A DNA stretch of 64,000 bases from Cladopsammia gracilis (taxonomy: Eukaryota; Cnidaria; Anthozoa; Scleractinia; Dendrophylliidae), in the NCBI GenBank assembly GCA_022457155.1, contig JAJGOT010000240.1, positions 827,001 through 891,000 on the forward strand, written 5' to 3'. Under the pieces are notes generated by a model. It did not search any database, was not told where the DNA came from, and saw only the letters and a list, made by a program, of their open reading frames with translations. Shown piece by piece: positions 7,169 through 16,440 of this stretch. Numbering within the stretch: position 1 is the stretch's first letter; each line of letters starts with the position of its first letter. Position numbers and translations under genes: made by a program.

Positions 7169-10100
7169 ATGGGGAAAAAAGATTTTTTTTCTCCATTAAA
7201 AATGTCTTTAGCTGCATGGCAATCATTTGCGCGATCGACAAATTTGCGAGGTTGGTCGCGATTGAAGAAAAATGACTTAATGAAATTTTTAGTTGAAAAT
7301 CTTTGGCAAGGAGGGGGAAAAAATCAGCCAAAAACTCGAAAAAGACGAGCCAACCTAGATGACGAAAATCCAGAAATTGATGTGCCTTTTTTGACTCCGG
7401 AAAGAAGAATTGTTCCCCCCAGAGTCATTCCCAGAGCGATTGAAGAAAATGTGGATACGGTTATCGATTGGGCAAATTGGTTGGAAAGTGTGGATGACGC
7501 GGATGTTCGGAGAAGAGCCAATCCCGCGGTGGAAAGATTGAAAAAGCAAATCGCTGAATTGTGGAAACAAAGGTTGGTCGTGGAAGAAGGAAAATCCGCT
7601 TTGAAAGGATTCGCGAAACAATTTATAATTCAAGGAGATGATTCCCCAACTCCCCAAGATTTTTTCCGGAAAGCAAGATGGCATATTCTCAGACTCCTGC
7701 GAGAAAATCCACAAACAAAAGTGAAATGCGTTCTGAATACCGAAATGTCCCAAACCAGTTTGGCTTCTGGAGAGGAAATAATTGATGACCCATTTTTCCA
7801 TTCCCGGCAGAAAAAGAATCTGGGAAACAACCCGGAGATTGTGGATGAAATGGAAAGAGAAATAATTGAAAATTTGGAAAACTTCAATCGCAGGGGAAGT
7901 AATTGGATGTTTGAAAAAGTTTTGCGTTTGGAAATTCATTTTGTGCGCTGGAACCCACTGCGAGGGTCTTCTTGGATTGCTTTGCCCCCAGACTTGGAGA
8001 ACAAGAAAGCCGTGATCAACATGAAAAATGAAGATAACATGTGCTTCAAATGGTGCTTGGGCAGAGCCGCAAATATGGTTGAAGTCCACCCAGAAAGAAT
8101 CACACCGGATTTGCGAAAACAAGCGGAAGACATGAATTGGGATGGTTGCGAATTCCCCATGGCCGTGGACAAAATCAAGTTTTTTGAAGCAAGAAATCCG
8201 ACAATTTCAGTGAATGTTTTTGGCTGGAATGGATCTGTTTTTCCCCTGAGGATTACCGAGGAAGAAAAGGCATTTCACGTGGATTTGATTCTGCTGACAG
8301 AGGAATTCAAAACGCACTATTGCCTGGTGAAGAATTTCTCTCGCCTGGCATCCTCTCAAGTTTCACGCCATGGGCATGAAAGATTTTTCTGCAAAAGATG
8401 CCTCAATTCATTTCCCAGCGTGGAAAGTTTGAAGAAACATAAAGCCATTTGCGGAGACTTTGAGGCGGCAAGGATTGAAGTTTTAGGAGGCGAATGCTCT
8501 TTCCAAAACTATGGGAAAATGCTGCATGTGCCTGTGGTGGGTTATGCGGATTTTGAATCTATTCTGAAACCTTTGGGGAAAACTCACGAGCATATTCCCT
8601 GTGGATTTGCGTTTCATCTCGTTTCCCCATTTTTGCAAATGGAACCCGTGTTGAAAAGAGCAAAAGATGAAAACGAAGAACTCCCCAAAGATTTCATTCG
8701 GGAATTGATTTCCCATGTGAGGCAAGCTCACCTGAGTTTGCCGAAAAAGGAAATGTCCCCCATGACCAGCCAAGAATGGAAATCATTTCGGGAAGCCACG
8801 GTATGCTGGTTGTGCCGAGAAGAATTCGGAGAAGAAGACCTGTCCAAAGTCAGAGATCACTGCCATTTCTCCGGAAAATTCAGGGGAGCAGCGCACAGAT
8901 CTTGCAACAGAAAGTTTCAGCGGCCAAAATTCACCCCTGTGTTTTTCCACAATCTCCAAAATTATGACGCGCATCTTTTTGTGCGAGCTTTGGGAACAAT
9001 GGATGAAGTTTTGAGCGTGACATGCATCCCCAACAACGAGGAGAAATATATTTCCTTCTCCCTAAAATTTGAGTTGAAAAAAGAACGAAGAGAGGTAGAA
9101 GAGGGGAAATGGAGAGAATTTTCCGTGAAACATGAAATTCGATTTCTGGATTCCTTCAAATTCACGCTGATGGGATTGGAATCGCTGGTGAAGAATCTCC
9201 CCAAAGAAGAACTGAAAGAAACCACCAGATTTTTTGGAGAACGCAGCGAGTTGATGCGCCGAAAAGGAGTTTATCCCTATGAATTCATGGATGGGTTTGA
9301 TAAGTTTGAGAAAAAACTGCCAAAGAAAGCCGCTTTTTTCTCCCGATTAAATCAGGAGAAAGTGAAGAAAAAAGATTTTCAACACGCCCAGAAAGTCTGG
9401 AAAGAATTTGAAGTGAAAAACATGGGAGAATATCACGATCTTTATTTGAAAACGGATGTGTTGCTGCTTGCCGATGTCATGGAAAGTTTCAGGAAACTTT
9501 GCGAAGAAAACTATGAACTGGATCCAGCTCACTTCTTCACTGCCCCCGGAATGGCTTGGGACGCAATGTTGAAAATGACCGGAGTGAAATTGGAACTTCT
9601 GGAAGATGTGGATCAGTTGTTAATGATTGAAAAAGGAATCAGAGGGGGAAACGCAAATGCATTCAAGCGATTTGCGAAAGCAAACAATGAATATTTGAAG
9701 GATTTCAACCCCGATGAAGCTTGTCGTTTTCTGGTTTATTTGGATGCAAACAACCTTTATGGGTGGGCAATGTCACAGCCTCTTCCAGTTGGAGAATTCC
9801 AATGGATGAGTGAGGAAGATTTGCAAAACTGGGAAAACTTTGTGAATGCTGAAGGTCAAGGTTGTATTCTTGAAGTTGATCTCATTTATCCCAAAGAACT
9901 GCATGACGACCATAATGATTTTCCCCTGGCTCCAGAAAGTTTGAAGCTGGGTGGAGTGGAAAAGTTGACGCAAAATCTGAGGGACAAAGAAGGCATGGTT
10001 TTGCATGGAAAAAACCTGCAACTCTATCTTTCCCTGGGAATGAAACTGAAAGCCATCAAGCGAGGAATTTCATTCAAAGAGGAACCTTTCATGAAATGTT

Positions 10101-11005
10101 ACATTGACAAAAACACAGCCCTGAGAGCAAAGGCAAAAAATGCATTTGAAAAAGAGTTCTTCAAACTGATGAACAACTCCGTGTTTGGGAAAACCATGGA
10201 AAACTTGAGAAAACGAGTTTCGATTGAACTGGTGAAAGATGTTGAAAGGGCAGAAAAGTTGATTAACAAGCCCAACTTCGCAGACGTGAAGATTTTTGAT
10301 GAATTTCTGATTGCGGTCAAGATGAGGAAAACGCGAGTGGTCATGAATAAACCCATCTTCGCTGGGATGTCAATCTTGGATCTCTCCAAAACTTTGATGT
10401 ATGATTTCCATTATGGGTATGCGAAGAAAAAGTGGGAAAATTGTTCTGTTCTGTATACCGACACAGATTCTTTGGTGTTGGAGATTGAAACGGCAGATTT
10501 CTTCGCTGATATTGCCGCAGATGTACCAAAGTGGTTTGACACAAATGATTTCCCAGAAAATCACCCAGCTGTTCTGAATGGATTGCCAATTGTGAAAGAA
10601 AACAAGAAAAAGATTGGGCTGATGAAAGATGAATGCGGGGGTGCCATTCTGACAGAATTTATTGCCCTGAAACCGAAACTGTATTCGTTCCTGATGGAGA
10701 AAAATGCAAAAACCACGGAGGAACAAAAGGCAAAAGGAGTGAAAAAATGCATGATCAAAAAGAGTTTGAGGCATGAAAATTTTGTGAAATGTTTGAAGAC
10801 AAAAAAAAAGCAACTCAGGAGGCAAAGTATCTTCCGCAGCAGGGGGCACCATTTGTTCACGGAAAACATGGCCAAAATTGCGCTGAGTGCGGAAGATGAC
10901 AAAAGAGTGATTCTGGGAAATGGAATTGACACGCTGGCTTTGGGGCATTGGAGACTGGGAGAAATCTTTACCCCGACAGAGCGTGAAGTTTTGGAAAGTG
11001 CCTAA
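7169..11005 (+). CDS. polB: Protein-primed-type family B DNA polymerase with zinc finger and endonuclease-VII-like domain
   Basis: The intact ORF has 1,278 codons from 7169, or 1,267 from the ATG at 7202 (MSLAAWQSFARSTNLRG), which I consider equally likely. Domains in order: a SAP/Rho-N-like helix-turn near residues 12-45; a family-specific KNEDNMCFKWC motif near 286; a C2HC zinc finger (CKRCLNSFPSVESLKKHKAI then C) near 408; an exonuclease Exo I motif YADFES near 460; an endonuclease-VII/HNH-like treble clef (CWLC ... RDHCHFSGKFRGAAHRSC) near 546-580; Exo II NLQNYDAHLF near 595; Exo III YHDLYLKTD near 755; Pol A DANNLYGWAM near 859; Pol B KLMNNSVFGKT near 1000; Pol C YTDTDS near 1097. All catalytic aspartates expected in Exo I, Pol A and Pol C are present, so the enzyme looks active. 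It would copy the element's linear DNA, probably by protein priming; the terminal protein is not identified. Confidence 0.95.
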   Translation: MGKKDFFSPLKMSLAAWQSFARSTNLRGWSRLKKNDLMKFLVENLWQGGGKNQPKTRKRRANLDDENPEIDVPFLTPERRIVPPRVIPRAIEENVDTVIDWANWLESVDDADVRRRANPAVERLKKQIAELWKQRLVVEEGKSALKGFAKQFIIQGDDSPTPQDFFRKARWHILRLLRENPQTKVKCVLNTEMSQTSLASGEEIIDDPFFHSRQKKNLGNNPEIVDEMEREIIENLENFNRRGSNWMFEKVLRLEIHFVRWNPLRGSSWIALPPDLENKKAVINMKNEDNMCFKWCLGRAANMVEVHPERITPDLRKQAEDMNWDGCEFPMAVDKIKFFEARNPTISVNVFGWNGSVFPLRITEEEKAFHVDLILLTEEFKTHYCLVKNFSRLASSQVSRHGHERFFCKRCLNSFPSVESLKKHKAICGDFEAARIEVLGGECSFQNYGKMLHVPVVGYADFESILKPLGKTHEHIPCGFAFHLVSPFLQMEPVLKRAKDENEELPKDFIRELISHVRQAHLSLPKKEMSPMTSQEWKSFREATVCWLCREEFGEEDLSKVRDHCHFSGKFRGAAHRSCNRKFQRPKFTPVFFHNLQNYDAHLFVRALGTMDEVLSVTCIPNNEEKYISFSLKFELKKERREVEEGKWREFSVKHEIRFLDSFKFTLMGLESLVKNLPKEELKETTRFFGERSELMRRKGVYPYEFMDGFDKFEKKLPKKAAFFSRLNQEKVKKKDFQHAQKVWKEFEVKNMGEYHDLYLKTDVLLLADVMESFRKLCEENYELDPAHFFTAPGMAWDAMLKMTGVKLELLEDVDQLLMIEKGIRGGNANAFKRFAKANNEYLKDFNPDEACRFLVYLDANNLYGWAMSQPLPVGEFQWMSEEDLQNWENFVNAEGQGCILEVDLIYPKELHDDHNDFPLAPESLKLGGVEKLTQNLRDKEGMVLHGKNLQLYLSLGMKLKAIKRGISFKEEPFMKCYIDKNTALRAKAKNAFEKEFFKLMNNSVFGKTMENLRKRVSIELVKDVERAEKLINKPNFADVKIFDEFLIAVKMRKTRVVMNKPIFAGMSILDLSKTLMYDFHYGYAKKKWENCSVLYTDTDSLVLEIETADFFADIAADVPKWFDTNDFPENHPAVLNGLPIVKENKKKIGLMKDECGGAILTEFIALKPKLYSFLMEKNAKTTEEQKAKGVKKCMIKKSLRHENFVKCLKTKKKQLRRQSIFRSRGHHLFTENMAKIALSAEDDKRVILGNGIDTLALGHWRLGEIFTPTEREVLESA

Positions 11006-11037
11006 TTTCAAATTATTTTTTTGTGTTCATTTTTAGC

Positions 11038-11321
11038 AGTAAGTAGTTGATATTAGCAACTTTTGAGACAGTCCAAATTTCTCCCAGTTTAAGCAGTTCA
11101 CAAGAATTTTAAAAAATCGTCAAAAATTCGTCGAGTTCCGCCATTTTTCACACAATTGATAATTTCTTCAAATCTGCTCAATCTATCAGAATTGTGATGA
11201 TTCTGCTGAATTTAGCTGGTGAAAAATTCTTTGTTAATTGCTTGAATCAGCAGGAAATGAATTGTGTGAAAACTGGGAGAAATTTGGGCTGTCTCAAAAG
11301 TGGCTAATATCAACTACTACT
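11038..11321. repeat. Self-complementary 284-bp sequence, candidate element terminus
   Basis: Positions 11038-11090 (AGTAAGTAGTTGATATTAGC and on) match the reverse complement of 11269-11321 with a few mismatches over about 53 bp. The outer ends read AGT...ACT, which fits the 5'-AG start reported for Polinton ends. Flanking six-mers (before 11038 and after 11321) do not match, so a simple small transposon with a target duplication is not supported. Two readings: the folded end of the polymerase element, or an old MITE inserted beside it. The block-to-host composition change occurs at its right edge. Confidence 0.65.
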
Positions 11322-13336
11322 TTCCCCTAATAAATGCAGGTAGCTGAGTGTTTTTAATTTGATAAGTCCGAAATAGACGGCACCATTTCCATCCAGGCAG
11401 CAGGTGCATTGGTTAACGGCACTGTGTGGTAAGAAGTATTGCTGCGTGATAACTTAATGTGTCGGCCAGCAAAACTAGGTGGTTCCCTGGCCAAGTGTTA
11501 TTTGCGTGTGTGAGCCCAGTTTTCAAAAGATCAGGTTTGTATGTATTGCAGTAAATAAAGCAATGGATATCAACAAATTACAGCAATGAGGAAACATCAA
11601 CAAAAGAATGAAACATAAGTACCTGTGTAGCAGGTTGTACATGCTGTTTAGGTCGTGGAAGTTTTGAAGGCCCACCTTTTTTGCTTCTGAAAAAAAAATA
11701 TTGAAAAGTATTATTTTGAAAACATATTTATCAAATCCTGCATTTTGATGAAGTAGAAGACAATGACAATTTAATTCAGAGACGTGTAAAAACCTGCAGC
11801 ACATAAGACGAACATACTTTGCCAGCTTTATAACAGACTCTTGTTTGTCTGAAAAACATAAAGGATTCAGTCACTAGTGAATGTACTAGAGTGATTTTAC
11901 TTCATCTGTGAAACACTATCTAACAATTAGTGTGTGATAGTCCAAATTAAACAAAAGGAAACAATGGAATTATAGTCTAATAGTGCGTACCATTCTACTA
12001 ACTATTTCACAGATGAAGTAAACTTGACCAAATGAAAATAGTTTAAAGTAGATGTTTTTATCATATATTTAAGTATAACAGTCATCAATAATAAGGAAAA
12101 TACAAAAGAAATGAATGTTTAATGAGTGTTAAATTTACACAAAAATCTTCCAACATTGATTTTTGTATAAAATTTTTGCAACAGTTAGGTTATGAGTTAC
12201 TCATGTCAAAAATGAGGGGTCACTAACTGTGTTTCGGAGACACATCTGTACAATGTCCGAAGAGCCACCTGAATGAGCAGCCATGTTGTATCAGATTTAC
12301 AACTACAAGCCAAAGGCGAGTGATTGCAGATTTGATATTTCTCCGAAATCCAGTCCGTGAAACTGTGACTTTTGATTTACAATACAATACAATTTGCCTC
12401 CAGGCTCTAATGTTAATTTATATTTTATAAGTATTTTATTATCTGTAACTAGTTTTTGTTTAGTGTGTTCTTGTAAAATGTATCATGTCTCAGCAGCTTC
12501 CCGCAGCTTAGAGACACAACACTTTCCGCAAGATGTAAGCAGTACCAAGGATGGCCGACAACTGTGCACATCTAACTGTGCATTTATTATTATTATCTCT
12601 TGTTTTCACAGGTGTTCATTGTCCTGGAAACGATAAATTTACTTTTAGTCTGGTCCTGTCCCGAGACCTTGGACTTCAAGGACCTTTCTCAAAATGGTGG
12701 CTGTTCCAAAAAGTGCAGACTTTTGCAAAGTTCTGACTCTTTTTGGAATATTCCTCCCTTGTAAAAATTTAAGCGCGATCACGCCGCGATTTTTCAATCG
12801 CGGCAACCAAAAACGCGCCGCGATCATTCCACGCTGATAGCCATGATGATCGCGCAATTACAAATGACAGTGATATCGCGCCGTGATCCTAAAATCGCCT
12901 CGTGTTCGCGGTGAGTTCGCGGCTCGAATAGGTGGTTTTCATGGTGTCTATGTTGGTGGTCACAAGCAACATAACCTTTTTGCATATTGTAACAGTGTTT
13001 TAATTCGTTTAATTAAAACGGGATGGAAATTTCATTGTTTTGACCACCAACATGGCCGCCACAGTCCAAAACTAGATTTGTTTAAAAAAAAAAGCATGAA
13101 AAAAAACAAACAAAGTAAAAAACAAAGAAAGTAAAAAGTTAATTGAAAGTATATTTCCACTGAGGACCTGTTAAGCATTCAAGCTCTTCGCCAAAAAAAA
13201 TGAAAAAAAAAATGTCCTCGCTGGGGTTTGAACTCCACACCGTTCCCACCTAAGCCTACACTTTAACTCGCTGGGAATGTTGGCTTCCGGCCAAGGCCGT
13301 TTTTCGACATAGAAAACTTTTATGTTAATCAAATAA
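11322..13336. other. AT-rich host sequence with possible 3' exons of HAUS6
   Basis: Two minus-strand stretches have acceptor-like starts and open frames: 11793-11848 (begins ACAAACAAG after TTTTTCAG) and 11621-11687 (reads SKKGGPSKLPRPKQ before a CAG/GTACTT donor). They could be last HAUS6 exons, but reading phase does not join cleanly. An inverted-repeat mini-element lies at 11895-12022 with TTTTACTTCATCTGTGAAA arms. A cluster of ATCGCG words is at 12770-12920. Nothing else recognised. Confidence 0.35.
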
Positions 13337-14946
13337 GTGACCTTCCACGGGAAAACGGACACTAACGGTTATCCGTTAAACGACCTAAAGCGTTCGTTCA
13401 CCGTTCGGAAAGCGTTAAAACTGTTAAGGAAAGCGTTAGAAGCGTTTGAAAACCCGTTAGAATTTTCTTCCATGCCGTTAGAAGCGTTAAAAAAAAGCGT
13501 TAAAAATTTGTTTATAGGCCGTTTGAAGCGTTAAAAAAGCGTTAAAATTAAAAGCGTTAAAAATTTGTTTCTACAGCGTTTGAAGCGTTAAAAAGCGTTC
13601 AAAATTATTCCAGGCCGTTGAAAGCAGTTCTATTCTTGTCAAGTACGGCTAACTGCGCCTCCGATCGAAAAATACGCATCTTCCACGTAACGAACGTGAG
13701 CGTTGTGGTTATAAACTGTAAAATTGAACCTCAAATTGTCAAAATACCTGTGTTAAAACAGTGTTGGCTATGTTTGTCGAACATTTCGAAGCTTTTGGCA
13801 ATGAAGAAACACCGAAGACGAACGAAAGAAGCCAAAGAAAAGAGTTTGTAATGTCAACAAGCGGCCATCTTGGTTAACCTTAGGAACCAGGCTAAAACAT
13901 GTGCTTAAGAAATTCGCACGTGACACGCGCCACAGTAAACAAAATGGCGTCTATCGAAATTCGCTTAATGCGATGGCTAAATGCAATAATACAATCACAG
14001 TATTTGTTCTGACAAATTCCAATGAATAACAGCATTTAATCAAGTTTAATTTACGAGGAAAAATTGCCTGTAAAATAGCTTTATTTTGAACAAACGAAAA
14101 CGATCTGTTTCCTTTGCGGTACGCATGCCGCGTTCAAACTCGAATTCTAACTTCGAACTCGGACTGAAATTCGAATTTTGCAGTGTTAATGATAGATAGA
14201 TGCAATATTTTTAGCCTCAGAAGAACTGTTTGAGTCAAACACTTTTGCCCCCTTTTTCCAAATCACTCTTATAAGCTGAGCAGTTCGTGGAAGTAAGAAA
14301 TACTAGGGCCAGATGCACGGACATGATGAAGTCTCAATCACGATCGGAATGAATGGCTTCATCAGCTCTCGATGCTATGTTTGTGCAAACGGATATTTTA
14401 TTATCATTGTTATTTATTGTCGTTTGAGCAAAACAATCAAAAGAACTGTGTGCATTATGCGTGTATATCGCTTTAATCGTAGCTCTTGCTCGAAATTTTT
14501 TTTGTCTGTACGAATCCGTCCGTACCAGTATTGACGCGTACTGAAGCGCTTCTGTGATGAATTAAGCTTACTTTGAATAATCGTTCAGAAAACGAAACTA
14601 GAGCGTTATAAAGTTTTTGTGAACTGTTAGAAATGTTGGCTTACCCGTTGAAAGCGTTAGATAATTATTTTGATACAGCGTTAATTTACTAAACCGTTAG
14701 ATACCGAGGTCAATCCGTTAAAAGCGTTAAATCTCTCTGTTTTAACGTTTATCACGCCGTTCAGCAAACGGGACTTAGAGCGTTAGAAAACTTTTGTAAA
14801 CCGTTAGAAATTTTGGCTTAACCGTTAAAAGCGTTAAGCAAACCGTTCGAACGCTCTATGAAATCGTTCGTTGTCCGTTCATTGGCCGTTAATTTTTGCC
14901 CGTTTAACGGATAACCGTTAGTGTCCGTTTTCCCGTGGAAGGTCAC
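13337..14946. mobile_element. 1.6-kb inverted-repeat transposon packed with GCGTTA/CCGTTA words
   Basis: The ends GTGACCTTCCACGGGAAAAC ... and its reverse complement pair for about 45 bp (13337-13382 and 14900-14946). Inside, the words GCGTTA, CCGTTA and GCGTTTGAA recur dozens of times in the outer ~290 bp of the left side and ~360 bp of the right side. They are all in the same orientation on the plus strand, not mirrored. No transposase-like ORF is present, so it is non-autonomous. It sits in a HAUS6-side intron or 3' flank. No clear target-site duplication was found. Confidence 0.8.
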
Positions 14947-15069
14947 ATATTATTAAATGTTTCGTTTATTTTAGTTTTAGATGTAAAGCATCATTTGAAT
15001 GGTTAGCTTCAATATTTCTAATCATAAAACTGCTTACAACAATTTTGTTGGCTCCTTCGGAAAAGACAA

Positions 15070-15298
15070 AGGGCCCTTACCATTTTTCAGAACTGGCAGG
15101 CCGGGCCAGTCAAGTCGTAAATAGTATGGACAGTATGCCATTTTTTTCTAACTGACTGTGCAACCATTCAATTGGTAGATGGCATGCATTATTTTGATGC
15201 ATTGAAGGAACATGTTTTTTAAAAAGGTACATTCTGTTCACGAAGTAACTGGTCTGGCCAACCAGTTCTGACAAATGGTAAGCGCCCTAAGACAGCCT
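15070..15298. mobile_element. MITE, about 230 bp
   Basis: Ends AAGGGCCCTTACCATTTTTC and the reverse complement of AGGGCGCTTACCATTTGTC, both followed by AGAACTGG and a GGCCxGxCCAGT block. This gives imperfect inverted repeats of about 45 bp. No ORF. Confidence 0.65.
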
Positions 15299-16440
15299 TG
15301 CCGGGTAACTTATTGCCACATTCGATATTCTTTCAACCCGAAAGGTCAAGTGAAAATAAATACAGGCTCAATTGTTTTAACTGAGATACAGGGCAAAAAT
15401 AATAAAAGCCACTAACCCTTTCATCTCAAGGTTTCTCGTAATTAAAAAAGCTCACAAACTTGAAAACAAATTAAGCTTATCGCCGTGGACAAATGAAACC
15501 AGATGCAGCAACTGGCGCGCTTCGGATTTTCCTACGCGGTAAAAAAAGTCCTCACTGGTGTCCATCTCCAAGATATCCAAAAAAAATAATAACTGTTCAA
15601 AGTTCCTTTTTCAGGTAGCTTGTTTGTCCATTCAGATTCTGTTATCTGTCTGGTGATTTACAACTTTGATTCACGATGATTTCAATCCATTTCCAGATTT
15701 GAAAAATGCTGGCACGATTCATGGCAGTCCTAGATTTCTATTAACATGACATGATAATTACCTGAGAGATTCAAATTCTGTCAACAAAGGCACTAAGCAC
15801 ATTAACCAAAGTGTTGCGGCATGTCAAGCTCATCAAACGAACGTACAGTTAAGACCCACTGAGTTATAATCCTGAACGAGGTTAATATATTACAAAGTAT
15901 CAACATCGGGATACTCTTACCCTCCACGTGCGCGGTATTTTGGCGCGGGCGCTTAATAAGTGAGAAAGAACGATTTTCGACCTTGACTCCGTTTAAAGCT
16001 CCTGCGAGCTAAGTTAGAATCTACGTCTACTTATCTATCAGGTGAGGTGAGATTTATCGAAAAATAGCCGGTAAGTAAAGCATTTATTGTGATGTCAGGC
16101 AGATGCGAGCAAGTAATGAACCCATTCGATCGGCTTTCGCGGCAATGGTGAAAACCTCGGCAAGAAAAGTCATATTTGCTACTCCAATTAATCTCGATCT
16201 GTAGTGTGCTTAAAAAGCGGATATGACATCTTCGTGAATAAATGATATTCAGGATCGTTGTCATTTTCAAGATTTGCGGGCAAATACATTTTGTCGGATT
16301 TTGGCGCGCATGGTACTATTAAAATGAGTTACAGTTTATTATAGTAATAAAATCACTGACAGATAACTCCATGCGACACCAGTCCATCAATCCCTACAAT
16401 GCTTGGATAAATGCAGAAAAGCAATCAAATGTTTCCTTAC

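Larger units (their letters stand above)
1..11321. mobile_element. Virus-like integrated element (Maverick/Polinton- or adintovirus-like), left end outside window
   Basis: Seen: a dense, intronless gene block with seven ORFs on both strands, short intergenic gaps, and a base style rich in GGAAAA and TTTTCC that changes abruptly to AT-rich intron-like sequence after about 11,320. The anchor is an intact family B DNA polymerase of the DNA_pol_B_2 type, which in animals is typical of Mavericks/Polintons and adintoviruses. Layout: fibre-like and hydrophobic protein genes on plus, four genes on minus, polymerase on plus, then a terminal palindrome. No integrase, ATPase, protease or capsid gene is seen here; they may lie to the left. 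No frameshift or premature stop was seen in any of the genes, which suggests recent insertion or ongoing selection. The class name is inference from the polymerase and layout. Confidence 0.75.
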
